Of a stretch of DNA of 64,000 bases, positions 45,866 to 54,563 are shown piece by piece; the first letter of the stretch is position 1, and each line of letters starts with the position of its first letter. The position numbers and the translations under genes were made by a program. Where the stretch lies: positions 744,001 through 808,000 of the forward strand of contig NZ_NMVJ01000001.1 of assembly GCF_002250565.1 (NCBI RefSeq), read 5' to 3'. Below the pieces are notes generated by a model. That model saw only the letters and a program-made list of their open reading frames with translations. It was not told the origin of the DNA and made no database searches. This stretch comes from Parenemella sanctibonifatiensis. Lineage in GTDB: Bacteria > Actinomycetota > Actinomycetes > Propionibacteriales > Propionibacteriaceae.

Positions 45866-46873
45866 ATGACGGAACACGTCCCCGAGGACAACATCACCGA
45901 GCTGGTCGGTGAGTACCGGCACGAGCTGGTGCTGCATGCGTATCGGATGCTCGGTCGGTTGGATGAGGCCGAGGACGCCGTGCAGGACGCGAGCCTGCGG
46001 GCATGGCGGGGGCAGCAAGGCTTCCGGGGCGAGTCGTCGGCGCGGACCTGGCTGCACCGGCTGGTGACCAATGTGTGCCTCGACCTGCGCGCGAAGGGGG
46101 AGCGCCGCTCGTCGATCTTGGCGGAGGGGACCGTACGCGACGGCGTCGCCGCCCCGATCGCGGCCACGGTGCCGTGGCTGCAGGCCTGCCCCGACAGCAT
46201 GCTTGACGCGGTGGCGGCGCAGCCCGAGGTCGATGCCCGGCTGACCTCACGGGAGACCGTCGAGATCGGCTTCATCGCGGCCCTGCAGCATCTGCCGGAC
46301 CGGCAGCGGGCGGTCTTCCTGCTGCGCGACACCGCCGGTTGGTCGGCGCGGGAGACGGCAGATCAGCTCGAGATGTCGGTGACAGCGACCAACTCGGCGC
46401 TCAACCGTGCGCGCACCACGATGCGCGAGGTGCTGGGTGCCGGCCGCGAGGAGTGGTCCAGGTCGGAGACGAGCGCTACCGAGGACGCGTTCGTGGAGCG
46501 CTGGGTGACGGCGGTGGAGGCGGGCGACGACGGGGCGATCGCGGCCCTGCTCGACGAGCAGGTGGTGGTGAGTCATCAGCCCGCAGCGGGGCAGGACACT
46601 GACCAGATTGGTTGGTACGCCGGCGTGGCCACCGTCATCAAGGCATGGGCTCCAGCGCTGCACACCGAGCCGTCGCTGGACATGAGGCTGCTCCCGCTGC
46701 GAGTGAATCGGCAGCCGGCGCTGGCCTCCTACATCAGGGTGCCCGGGCAGCCGGGCCGCCAGGCATTCGGACTCGAGATCCTGCGGCTGCACCACGGCCG
46801 CGCGATGGAGGTGATCAATCTGCGTGCCGACCAGTTCCCCCAGTTGGGGTTGCCCGAGGCACTCGACGACTGA
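45866..46873 (+). CDS. ECF sigma factor with C-terminal SnoaL-like domain (SigG type)
   Basis: The 335-residue protein has region 2 (LHAYRMLGRLDEAEDAVQDA, SARTWLHRLVTNVCLD), region 4 (ALQHLPDRQRAVFLLRDTAG, SATNSALNRAR-like helix) and a C-terminal domain of about 130 residues of the SnoaL/NTF2 type. That architecture replaces an anti-sigma factor in several ECF groups; the tail controls activity. No anti-sigma gene is next to it. ATG 45866 is preferred; a GTG at 45857 is close behind a TGTAGT box. A VOC gene follows 42 nt downstream. Confidence 0.85.
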   Translation: MTEHVPEDNITELVGEYRHELVLHAYRMLGRLDEAEDAVQDASLRAWRGQQGFRGESSARTWLHRLVTNVCLDLRAKGERRSSILAEGTVRDGVAAPIAATVPWLQACPDSMLDAVAAQPEVDARLTSRETVEIGFIAALQHLPDRQRAVFLLRDTAGWSARETADQLEMSVTATNSALNRARTTMREVLGAGREEWSRSETSATEDAFVERWVTAVEAGDDGAIAALLDEQVVVSHQPAAGQDTDQIGWYAGVATVIKAWAPALHTEPSLDMRLLPLRVNRQPALASYIRVPGQPGRQAFGLEILRLHHGRAMEVINLRADQFPQLGLPEALDD

Positions 46874-46915
46874 TGCGACCACTTCAACGGCTCAACCCCA
46901 TCGAAAGGACGACAG

Positions 46916-47272
46916 ATGTTTCCCACCACCACGATCTTCATCACCCGCTACGTTGCCGACCATGAAGCCGCGATCCAGTGGTACACCGACTTCTTCGGGG
47001 AGGCGGCGTCCGGCGTGCCGGTGCCCAACTGCCGCGAATGGGAGCCGCGCCCCGGCGTGATCTTCCAGGTCATCGAGCAGCCTGACCAGGCCGGCAGCAC
47101 CACCTTCACCTTCGGGGTCGAGGACCTCGCCGGCGTACGGACCCGGCTTGCCGAGACATCGCTGACCGAGGAGACCTCATGGCAGGTGAAGGGCTTCGAC
47201 GCCCTCACTTACACCGAGTACGCCGATCCTGAAGGCGTCCGCACCGGACTGCTCAACATCAGCCCGCGCTGA
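46916..47272 (+). CDS. VOC family protein
   Basis: The 118-residue one-domain VOC/glyoxalase-like protein has RYVADHEAAIQWYTDFFGEA at the start and LTYTEYADPEGVRTGLLN at the end. AAAGGA precedes the ATG. Its position directly after the sigma factor suggests it is in the same unit and perhaps a target, as is often seen for SnoaL-type sigma factors with small enzymes. The substrate is unknown. Confidence 0.75.
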   Translation: MFPTTTIFITRYVADHEAAIQWYTDFFGEAASGVPVPNCREWEPRPGVIFQVIEQPDQAGSTTFTFGVEDLAGVRTRLAETSLTEETSWQVKGFDALTYTEYADPEGVRTGLLNISPR

Positions 47273-47283
47273 GGCGCGTTGGT

Positions 47284-48696
47284 TCAGCCGACCGCGCAGC
47301 CACAGCCGGCCAGGGCCGCGCCGATCTCGTCGACGTAGCGCCGCGCATCCCAGGTGTCGGCGGCGTCGTTGAGAATCACCGAATAGATGTAGACCTCGCC
47401 ATCGGCGCCGACCAGATAACCCGTCAGTGAAGTCACGCCGGTCAGCGAGCCGGTCTTGCCGTGCACGTGGCCCCGCCCGGGCGCGGCCGGGCCGGACTCG
47501 AATCGGCCGGCCAGACTGCCGTCCACGCCGGCCGTCGGCAGTCCGGTGAACACCGACTGCAGATCCGGGCGGGACAGCGCCAGCTGGATCAGGGACGCGA
47601 GGGTACGCGCGGTGAGCCGGTTCTCCCGGGACAGCCCGGACCCGTCAATCACCCGGTCGGCCTCATGGCGTACGCCGAGTTCGGTCAGCCGTTCGGTGAC
47701 CACCTGCTGGGCTGCCTCGATCGTCCCCGGCTGCCCGGCCGCAATTGCGATGTGCCGGAACACCACCTCGGTGTAGTCGTTGTCGCTGACCATGAGCAGG
47801 TGGCGGACCAACACGTCCAGTGGCGGCGACTCGACGCTGGCAAGGTGTCGGGCCTGCTCCGGCTGCTGGCTGGCCTCCCCCAACGTCACGGTGATGCCTC
47901 GCTCCTGGAGCAACTGCGCAAAGACGGTCGCCGCACTGCGGGCGGGGTCGGCCTGCCGGGCGCCTGATCCGGGCGCCTGCCGGGCCCCGTCCACCCACAG
48001 CGCCGAGGTCGGCGCAGCCTGGTTGCCGTACCCCGGCGGCCAGGTCGGGTTCCAGCCGGCACCGGGAAACAGGGTGGCGTCCCAGTGCAACGTCACCACG
48101 TTCTGGCCGGCCAACTGCTCGGCGGTCTGGTCGGCCAAGTCCGTCAGTGTCGCGTCGTCGGCCTCGGCGCCGTTCTGGTCGGGCGCGGTCGCCAGCGACG
48201 GATCGCCGCCTCCGACCAGCCACAGCTCGCCCTCATGGGCGACCACCTCGGTGGTGAAGCGATGATCCCCACCCAACGCATCCAGCACCAGTACCGCGGT
48301 GGCGACCTTCATCGAGGAGGCCGGCATCAAGCCAGTGTCGGCGCCCCGATTGATCAGCTCTGCCCCCTCGCTGTCGAGCACCACCATGCCCAGTTGGCCC
48401 TGCGGCGGCGCGACGGCATCCAGCCGGGCGGCCAGCGCCGGCAGGTCGATCGGGTCGGCGCCGAGGTCATCCGGCAACGCCAACGGCGCCAGGGCCGGGG
48501 CAACACCCGGCGGCTGGTCCTCCTCGTGCAGCACCGGCGCACCGGCCGCCGAGTTCGGCGCCCAGATCCCGAGCGCATGCAACACCGGCGACAACGCAAG
48601 CAGCACGACCAGCCATACGGCTACAGTGACCCCAAGGAGGGCAAGACCAGAGCGCGAGGTGGTCCGCTTTGAGCCAGCCGCCCGCTTCCTTGTCAC
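47284..48696 (-). CDS. dacB: DacB-type D-Ala-D-Ala carboxypeptidase (PBP4 family)
   Basis: The 470-residue S13 peptidase acts on peptidoglycan outside the membrane. It has an uncleaved TM anchor (about 17-39). The catalytic motifs are SSMKVAT (Ser-x-x-Lys), SDN and HGKTGSLTG (Lys-Thr-Gly), with GGGDPSLA and [14 protein letters not shown] in between. GTG 48696 follows AGGAGGA; a longer frame from ATG 48745 lacks such a site. It is divergent from ppa. Confidence 0.9.
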   Translation of the reverse strand: MTRKRAAGSKRTTSRSGLALLGVTVAVWLVVLLALSPVLHALGIWAPNSAAGAPVLHEEDQPPGVAPALAPLALPDDLGADPIDLPALAARLDAVAPPQGQLGMVVLDSEGAELINRGADTGLMPASSMKVATAVLVLDALGGDHRFTTEVVAHEGELWLVGGGDPSLATAPDQNGAEADDATLTDLADQTAEQLAGQNVVTLHWDATLFPGAGWNPTWPPGYGNQAAPTSALWVDGARQAPGSGARQADPARSAATVFAQLLQERGITVTLGEASQQPEQARHLASVESPPLDVLVRHLLMVSDNDYTEVVFRHIAIAAGQPGTIEAAQQVVTERLTELGVRHEADRVIDGSGLSRENRLTARTLASLIQLALSRPDLQSVFTGLPTAGVDGSLAGRFESGPAAPGRGHVHGKTGSLTGVTSLTGYLVGADGEVYIYSVILNDAADTWDARRYVDEIGAALAGCGCAVG

Positions 48697-48762
48697 AGGT
48701 CCTCCTTCTCGCCACAGGCGTCGCGACCGCGGCGCCTCGACCATGATAGGGAGTCCCACCCC

Positions 48763-49332
48763 GTGAGCGACGCGTCCTACTCCTTGCCTCTCGAGGACGA
48801 TGCCCCCGTGGAGGGCGGCATCACCTTCGATGTCACCATCGAGATCCCCAAGGGCACCAAGAACAAGTACGAGATGGATCACAAGACGGGCCGGGTACGC
48901 CTGGACCGCACGCTGTTCACTGCGACGGCGTACCCGTCTGACTACGGCTTCGTCGAGGGCACCCTCGGTGAGGACGGCGACCCGCTGGACGCCTTGGTGC
49001 TGTTGCCGGAGCCGACCTTCCCGGGCTGCCTCATCGAGTGCCGCGCCATCGCGATGTTCCGGATGAAGGACGAGGCGGGCGGTGACGACAAGGTCATCTG
49101 CGTACCGACGGCGGACCGCCGACAGGCCAAACTGCAGGACCTCGACGACATCCCCAACTACCAGCTCCTCGAGATCGAGCACTTCTTCCGGGTCTACAAG
49201 GACCTGGAGCCCGGCAAGTCCGTCGAGGGCGCCACCTGGACCGGCCGGGACGGTGCGGTCGCCGAGATCCAGAACTCCATCGAGCGTGCCAAGGGCACCC
49301 CCTTCGAGCACCACCACGTCAACCTGGCCTGA
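48763..49332 (+). CDS. ppa: Inorganic pyrophosphatase
   Basis: The 189-residue family I pyrophosphatase hydrolyses PPi with Mg2+. It has [47 protein letters not shown] (containing the Asp-rich metal site) and [27 protein letters not shown]. About 20 residues precede the usual start of the family, so a shorter start is possible, but none is clearly better. A strong terminator follows. Confidence 0.95.
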   Translation: MSDASYSLPLEDDAPVEGGITFDVTIEIPKGTKNKYEMDHKTGRVRLDRTLFTATAYPSDYGFVEGTLGEDGDPLDALVLLPEPTFPGCLIECRAIAMFRMKDEAGGDDKVICVPTADRRQAKLQDLDDIPNYQLLEIEHFFRVYKDLEPGKSVEGATWTGRDGAVAEIQNSIERAKGTPFEHHHVNLA

Positions 49333-49347
49333 GGGCTGACGTACGAC

Positions 49348-49378
49348 ACAACCCCAGCGGCTCGGCCGCTGGGGTTGT
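49348..49378. terminator. Terminator between ppa and the converging membrane gene
   Basis: Perfect 13-bp arms ACAACCCCAGCGG (49348-49360) and CCGCTGGGGTTGT (49366-49378) enclose a 5-nt loop. The structure is symmetric, with A/T-flanked ends, and lies between two converging genes, so it can serve both. Confidence 0.85.
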
Positions 49379-49410
49379 GCTGTTTCTCGGTGGTTCGAGC
49401 GTACGCGGGG

Positions 49411-49950
49411 TCAGTCACCCCAGGTGTCGGACTTGCGGCCCCACCCGGTCGTGAAGTCGCGGGGTTCGGCCCCCAGCCACCAGACCAGCAGGCCGACCGC
49501 GGCGACACCGGCCACCATCACCGGCAGCGCCAAGCCGCCCACGCCCCAGCCGAAGCTGCCCAGCGCCAGGAAGACCAGGCCCACCAGCACCGGAGCCAGG
49601 ACCACCCAGACGGCATAGCCGCCCAATCGCTTCAGCACGGCCGGGTCATGGTCGGCCCACCGCGGCGCCGAGCCCCGGGCGACACCCACCATCAGCGCCC
49701 CGCCGAAGCTCGCCGCAGCGATCACGGTGCGGACCTGCAGCTCCTCGATCGTGGTGACGTGGAGATACATCACCGGCAGCAGCATCGCCGCGCCGGCGGG
49801 AGAGTCCGGGCTCACCAGCCACGCGATTCCGATGGCGCAGGCGATCACGGTGATCGGGTGCAGTTCCCCGACCTGGGTCCACGTCACCACCAGCCCGATC
49901 AGCACCAGGGCGACGTGCAACAGGACCAGTTTCAGATGTGAATTGCTCAT
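49411..49950 (-). CDS. Membrane protein of MoxR operon 2, unknown
   Basis: The 179-residue protein has five or six hydrophobic helices (LVLLHVALVLIGLVVTW, VIACAIGIAWLV, AAMLLPVMYLH, YAVWVVLAPVLVGLVFLAL, GLALPVMVAGVAAVGLLVWW). It ends in a short polar tail. It overlaps the DUF58 stop (ATG within ATGAGC), so it is the last gene of the second MoxR operon. No known family is recognised. Confidence 0.65.
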   Translation of the reverse strand: MSNSHLKLVLLHVALVLIGLVVTWTQVGELHPITVIACAIGIAWLVSPDSPAGAAMLLPVMYLHVTTIEELQVRTVIAAASFGGALMVGVARGSAPRWADHDPAVLKRLGGYAVWVVLAPVLVGLVFLALGSFGWGVGGLALPVMVAGVAAVGLLVWWLGAEPRDFTTGWGRKSDTWGD

Positions 49951-51290
49951 GCGCGTGCCCTCGGTGCGTTGGCGGTGCGGCTGACCTGCAGCAGGACCTC
50001 TCCGAAGGAGGTCGAGTCGTGCGCGTTGACGACCGGGACGCCGCGGTACTGCAGCTCCTCGATCAGGGTCTTGCGCCGTTCCCGACGTCGCTGCCAGGTC
50101 TCCGCCTTGGCATTTTTCTGGCCCTCCTCCTCGCTCTCCAGGTCTTCCTCCTTGAGGTGGGCCGGGAAGGTGTCGATCACCACGACGTGGTCACCGGCCA
50201 CCAGCGAACTGGCAGCGATCTGGGCGATCTCGGGCCAGATCAGCGGCGAGAACAGCACCACCAACGCGCTGTTGGCGCGCTGCATGGACCGCATCTGGTT
50301 GTAGTAGAGGACGGTGCCGTCGTTGTAGTGGGCGGACCGGCCACCGTCCGGCGTTCCGATCAGGGCCCGTTCCACCCGCAGCAGGTGCGAGGACCCCGAC
50401 GTGGCGCGCAGCTGACGTCCGGTGCCGGCAATGTCAATCATCCCGACCCGATCCCCGAGCCCGAGGAAGTGGTCGGCGAGGCCGGCCGCCAGGCGTACGG
50501 TCACGTCATTGCTGGAGGCATTGCCGTCCAGCCCGGTCGAGCCGCCCAGGTCGTCGCGCACGTCAAGCACCAGCTGGACCTGGGTGTCGCGTTCGTTCCA
50601 GGTCGAGTTGACGTAGAGGTCGCTCGAGCCGCGCGCCATCGCCCGGGAGGTGACGCGCCAGTTGATCCGCTTGAGCCGGTCCCCGGTGCGGAACATGCGT
50701 ACGTCGGCCAGTTCGCCCGAGTCGCCCGGCGTCCGCGAGGTGTGACCGCCCACCACACCCATCGGTGAGGGAACGTTGCGACCAGCGTTGATCCGGGTGT
50801 GGCTCGGCATCACCGTCAGGTGCGGCAACCGCTGCACCAGCCCGGGGGCCCGCCAGCCACCGTCGGCAGTCTCGACAGCGGTGTTGAGGGACCCCAAGCT
50901 GTGGTGCCCCCAGCGCATCGGACGGATCGCGATGGCCATCGACAGCGACTTCTCGCCGACGGCGGCGACCGCGAGCTGGCCACCCTCGGTGGTGCGCACC
51001 CACGGCGTACGCGGGTGCACCACGGTCACCGTGCTGTGGTCGGGTAGGCCGCTCATGGTCGCGACGATGGTGGCGTCCTCACCTTCACGCACCGCACCCT
51101 TGGGCGCACGTACGGTCATCTCCACGCCGCCCTTGGGGCGTCGGGATCCGACGATGAACAGGTACGCCAAGCTGGGCGCAGCCAGCACCAGCAGCGAGGG
51201 CCGGTGCAGAGTCATCGCCAGCACGACGCCGACGATGCTGACCAGCAGCGCGCCCCACGCCGCCCAGGACAGCCGCCACTGCGGGGTCAT
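49947..51290 (-). CDS. DUF58 membrane protein of MoxR operon 2
   Basis: The 447-residue protein has two N-terminal TM helices (about 10-45), a beta-rich domain, the DUF58 signature FRTGDRLKRINWRVTSR and a VWA-like C-terminal part. The last 60 residues are highly charged (KEEDLESEEEGQKNAKAE). It differs from the soluble DUF58 of operon 1. ATG 51290 overlaps the moxR stop (ATGA). The long frame reading back into moxR is a shadow. Confidence 0.85.
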   Translation of the reverse strand: MTPQWRLSWAAWGALLVSIVGVVLAMTLHRPSLLVLAAPSLAYLFIVGSRRPKGGVEMTVRAPKGAVREGEDATIVATMSGLPDHSTVTVVHPRTPWVRTTEGGQLAVAAVGEKSLSMAIAIRPMRWGHHSLGSLNTAVETADGGWRAPGLVQRLPHLTVMPSHTRINAGRNVPSPMGVVGGHTSRTPGDSGELADVRMFRTGDRLKRINWRVTSRAMARGSSDLYVNSTWNERDTQVQLVLDVRDDLGGSTGLDGNASSNDVTVRLAAGLADHFLGLGDRVGMIDIAGTGRQLRATSGSSHLLRVERALIGTPDGGRSAHYNDGTVLYYNQMRSMQRANSALVVLFSPLIWPEIAQIAASSLVAGDHVVVIDTFPAHLKEEDLESEEEGQKNAKAETWQRRRERRKTLIEELQYRGVPVVNAHDSTSFGEVLLQVSRTANAPRARA

Positions 51291-52381
51291 CGCTGCGCAG
51301 CCGCGCCGGTGTTTGCGTCGCTCGGCACGGGGACGCTGGCCAGCACCTCGGCGATGACCTGCTCGGCGGTGATCTGCTGGAGCCACAGCTCCGGCTTGAT
51401 CGTGATGCGGTGCGCCAGCGCGTACACGGCGATGTCCTTGATGTCCTCGGGCACGACATAGTCGCGGCCGCGGATCAGGGCGACTGCCCGCGACACCGTC
51501 AGCAGGGCCTGCGAACCACGCGGCGAGGCGCCGACCAGGATCGAGTTGTGGCCGCGGGTCGCCGCGGCGACCCGGACGCAGTAGCGGCCGATCGACTCGT
51601 CGATGCGGACGTCCTCGACGGCCGACTGCAGTGCCAGCAGGCCTTCGGCGTCGATGACCTGCGGCACCGAGGTGTCGTCCGTACGCCGCTGCATGCGGCG
51701 CTCCAGGATGTCCCATTCCTGGTCCTGGTCGGGGTAGCCGAAGCCGAGCCGCAGCAGGAACCGGTCCAGCTGGGCCTCAGGCAGCGGATAAGTGCCCTCG
51801 TACTCGATCGGGTTGGCCGTGGCGAGCACGTGGAACGGCCGCGGCAGCTGATGCGTGGTGCCCTCGACGGTCACCTGCTTCTCCTGCATGGCCTCCAGCA
51901 GCGCCGACTGGGTCTTCGGAGGGGTTCGGTTGATCTCGTCGGCCAGCAACAGGCCGGTGAACAGCGGACCCTCGCGGAACTCGAATTCGTGGCTGCCCTG
52001 GTTGTAGAGGAAGGAGCCGGTGACGTCACTGGGCAGCAGGTCGGGGGTGAACTGCACCCGGTCGAACTTCAGCCCCAACGCCTGCGCCAGGCTGCGAGCG
52101 GCCAGCGTCTTGCCCAGACCGGGGTAGTCCTCCAGCAGCACGTGGCCGCCAGCCAGGATGCCGGCCAGCACGAAGGAGAGCTCCTCCTCCTTGCCGACCA
52201 CCACGGTGGAGACCGCCTTGACCACGTCGGCGGCGGCCTGCACGGCCTGGTCGAACGGCATCGAGCCCGGCGCCTGACTGGACGTCTGACTGCTGGGTGC
52301 GTGGTGGCCCGATTCGGTCACCGCATGCTGTGGCACGGCGCCGGTCTCGGCCGCGTTCTGGGGATCCGGTGTGTTCGTCAC
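51287..52381 (-). CDS. MoxR-type AAA+ ATPase, operon 2
   Basis: The 364-residue protein has a Ser/Gln-rich head of about 40 residues, Walker A LLEDYPGLGKTLAARSLAQA, LLADEINRTPPKTQSALLEAM, TANPIEYEGTYPLPEAQLDRF and ASPRGSQALLTVSRA. It is the second MoxR in this window and of a different subtype from that at 44720. GTG 52381 follows GAGGAC. Confidence 0.9.
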   Translation of the reverse strand: MTNTPDPQNAAETGAVPQHAVTESGHHAPSSQTSSQAPGSMPFDQAVQAAADVVKAVSTVVVGKEEELSFVLAGILAGGHVLLEDYPGLGKTLAARSLAQALGLKFDRVQFTPDLLPSDVTGSFLYNQGSHEFEFREGPLFTGLLLADEINRTPPKTQSALLEAMQEKQVTVEGTTHQLPRPFHVLATANPIEYEGTYPLPEAQLDRFLLRLGFGYPDQDQEWDILERRMQRRTDDTSVPQVIDAEGLLALQSAVEDVRIDESIGRYCVRVAAATRGHNSILVGASPRGSQALLTVSRAVALIRGRDYVVPEDIKDIAVYALAHRITIKPELWLQQITAEQVIAEVLASVPVPSDANTGAAAQR

Positions 52382-52424
52382 GAGGTCCTCTCTTGGCCGT
52401 CAGTGGTGACGGCCGGGGGTCGGG

Positions 52425-52769
52425 TCAGGCGTGCTTGCTGGTCTGGTCGTGCTGGGTCTGGTGGTGCTGGTCCTGCTCGGCCTCGTCCGCCTCGGAGGTG
52501 GCCTGAGGTACGTCCAGCGGGGTGCTGTCGTCGGTGAGCCGGAAGCGCGGTTCGGGGCCGCGGTGCCACTCCCGGCCGGCGATGCCGCCGTCGGCCCGGC
52601 TCATCTGCCACCACAACACCGCCACGCTGAGCGCCACCACGGCTCCCAGCACAGTGAAGTAGATGGTCGAGGCCTGTCCGCCGGAGGAATTGGTGGCGAA
52701 GGCGAAGAAGACCACCGCGGCCGCGCCGAGCACGGCGATGGCGACGAGCACCCGGTTGGCTGTGATCAT
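52425..52769 (-). CDS. Small membrane protein of MoxR operon 2
   Basis: The 114-residue protein has two TM helices (VLVAIAVLGAAAVVFFAF and STIYFTVLGAVVALSVAVLW) and a polar tail rich in Gln, His, Asp and Glu that includes a Trp/Arg-rich stretch. ATG 52769 overlaps the DUF4129 stop. No family is recognised; it links the DUF4129 and moxR genes. Confidence 0.6.
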   Translation of the reverse strand: MITANRVLVAIAVLGAAAVVFFAFATNSSGGQASTIYFTVLGAVVALSVAVLWWQMSRADGGIAGREWHRGPEPRFRLTDDSTPLDVPQATSEADEAEQDQHHQTQHDQTSKHA

Positions 52770-53524
52770 CGGTCCCCTCCTGAGGCGGCTTCCAGAGCGG
52801 CCAGGCGTTCCTGCTCGAGCCGCTCGGCTTCCTTGCGGTCGGCAGCGGCCTGGCGTTCGGCGGCCTCACGCACGGCGGTGATGATCGCGGTCAAGGCAGC
52901 CCGGGCCTGGTCCAGGTCCTCGCGGGAGGTTTCATGTCCCGAGAATCGGGCCCGCCGGTAGAGCCCGGCGAGATCGATGACGTCGGTCTGGGCGGCGCGC
53001 AGTTCGGCGGCGAGCCGGGTGGCGTACTCGGTGCTGGTCTCCCAATCCTCGCGGGGTTCGCTGACCGCAGCACCGGCGCGTTGCACCGCCTGCCAGGCGG
53101 CGATGATGCCTTCGAAGGAGTAGTCCTCCAACTGCAGCAGGGCTGCCTGTCCTTCTTCCTCGAGCTGATCGGCGACCTCGGTGCGGCGTACGCCTGGTTC
53201 CTTCGGCTTGGGCAGCTCGATGTTGCGTTCCCGCAACCAGTTGATGAAGCGGACCAGGAAATAGATGCCGACCGCGAGCAGCACCAGCCCGGCGATGACC
53301 AGCGCCACGTTGACCATGGACTGCAGCAGATCATCGCTGCCGTCGGGGGAAATCTGGGGCTGAGTCATCCCGGTCGGGACTGCGGGCGTGACCTGCTGCG
53401 GGGGCGGCGGTTCCCATCGGATGTCCGGCGCGAGATAGACCTGCTGTCCTCGGGCGACCGCAACAATCACGATGAACACACCGACCACAGCAAGGACGAC
53501 TTGCCACCACCGTCGTTGGCTCAT
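52766..53524 (-). CDS. DUF4129 protein, first gene of MoxR operon 2
   Basis: The 252-residue protein has an N-terminal TM helix (VVLAVVGVFIVIVAVARG), a proline-rich extracytoplasmic loop and a second TM helix (ALVIAGLVLLAVGIYFLVRF). A cytoplasmic helical domain with EDYSFEGIIAAWQAVQRAG and STEYATRLAAELRAA is typical of DUF4129. It ends in a charged coiled coil. DUF4129 genes regularly precede MoxR-DUF58 pairs in actinobacteria. Confidence 0.8.
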   Translation of the reverse strand: MSQRRWWQVVLAVVGVFIVIVAVARGQQVYLAPDIRWEPPPPQQVTPAVPTGMTQPQISPDGSDDLLQSMVNVALVIAGLVLLAVGIYFLVRFINWLRERNIELPKPKEPGVRRTEVADQLEEEGQAALLQLEDYSFEGIIAAWQAVQRAGAAVSEPREDWETSTEYATRLAAELRAAQTDVIDLAGLYRRARFSGHETSREDLDQARAALTAIITAVREAAERQAAADRKEAERLEQERLAALEAASGGDR

Positions 53525-53625
53525 GGCCCCAAGGTAGCAGTAAGGCTTTACCGGTGCCGCTCGATGGCAACGCTGCGGGCGCGTCTAGGGTGGTCGCAAG
53601 CCGAACATCATCGTGGAGGTACGCC

Positions 53626-54123
53626 GTGAAACGCCAGCGACAGCTGTGGTTGTTGCGCCATGCCGAGGCAGCGCAGCCGGCCGCACGGGATCTGGACCGG
53701 CCACTGACGGAGCGGGGTCAGCGGCAGGCAGCCCAGTTGGGCGAGACGCTGGCGGCAAGCAACGTCCTGGTCGATCTGGTGCTGTGCTCGCCGGCCCGGC
53801 GCACCCGCGAGACGTTGGCGGGCCTGACGCTGGCCCCGGAGCCGGAGGTCCGGATCGTCGGCGGGATCTACGAGGCCGGCGTCGACACCCTGCACGAGCT
53901 GGTCCGCGAGATCGACGAGACCGCGACCACGGTGCTGATGGTGGGCCACGCCCCGGGCATTCCGGGGCTGCTGCACGCCTTGGCCGATGCCGACTCGACG
54001 ACCCGGCTGGCCCCCGTGGCGCATCATTATCCGCCCGCAACAGCAGTACGCCTAGTCTCGCCGCTGCGCTGGCAGCAGTGGGACCAGGCGTACCTGTCAC
54101 AGGTGCAGCTGCCTCAGGCCTGA
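53626..54123 (+). CDS. sixA: SixA-type phosphohistidine phosphatase
   Basis: The 165-residue histidine phosphatase superfamily member has the catalytic LLRHAEA, RPLTERGQRQAAQLG, CSPARRTRETL, and VLMVGHAPGIPGLLH with the second His. SixA-type enzymes remove phosphate from phosphohistidine; actinobacterial members are less well defined. GTG 53626 follows GGAGGT by 5 nt; the upstream ATG at 53554 would add 24 non-conserved residues. Confidence 0.85.
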   Translation: MKRQRQLWLLRHAEAAQPAARDLDRPLTERGQRQAAQLGETLAASNVLVDLVLCSPARRTRETLAGLTLAPEPEVRIVGGIYEAGVDTLHELVREIDETATTVLMVGHAPGIPGLLHALADADSTTRLAPVAHHYPPATAVRLVSPLRWQQWDQAYLSQVQLPQA

Positions 54124-54167
54124 GCCCGCGACCACTGCGGTCGGTTGATGGTCGTTGCAATTGCCCG

Positions 54168-54422
54168 TCAGTTGGCCGTGCCGTTGAACGGGCTGCCCTG
54201 CTGCGGCGCTGCGCCCGACTGGTTGCCGTCCGCGAGTGCGGCTGCTTCGGCCCCGGTCATCGGCCGGTGCTGCTGGCCATCGCTGGGAGCCTCGGCCACC
54301 TGCGCGTAGGCGTCGCTGGGCACCTCGGGCTCCTGGTTGGAATCCTGCTCCGTGGCGTAGATCGCCTCGCCGGTGCCGGGCTCCATCTCCTGCTTGGCCG
54401 GATCCTCTGGCGTCGTGCTCAT
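54168..54422 (-). CDS. Small acidic disordered protein
   Basis: The 84-residue product is rich in Glu, Gln, Pro, Ala and Asp, with no hydrophobic stretch, and is probably disordered. AGGAGG with good spacing precedes ATG 54422, which supports it as a real gene. It lies between converging sixA and its own upstream region. No family is recognised. Confidence 0.6.
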   Translation of the reverse strand: MSTTPEDPAKQEMEPGTGEAIYATEQDSNQEPEVPSDAYAQVAEAPSDGQQHRPMTGAEAAALADGNQSGAAPQQGSPFNGTAN

Positions 54423-54563
54423 CGGGTCCTCCTGTTGGTTGGGCGGCTACTGTGCCGCTTGGACCGGGCGGGGTGTACGCCCGTGACCACATTTTGCCGT
54501 ATCGGGCTGCGACACTCTGCGCCGGGGTGTCCCTCAGGTGCGTGGCCGCCACCCATCTGTCGC

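Noticed and set aside
45725-46057. Longer moxR (operon 1) starting near 46057
   Set aside because: The extension overlaps the divergent sigma-factor gene and has unrelated composition; AGGAG with GTG at 45724 is convincing.
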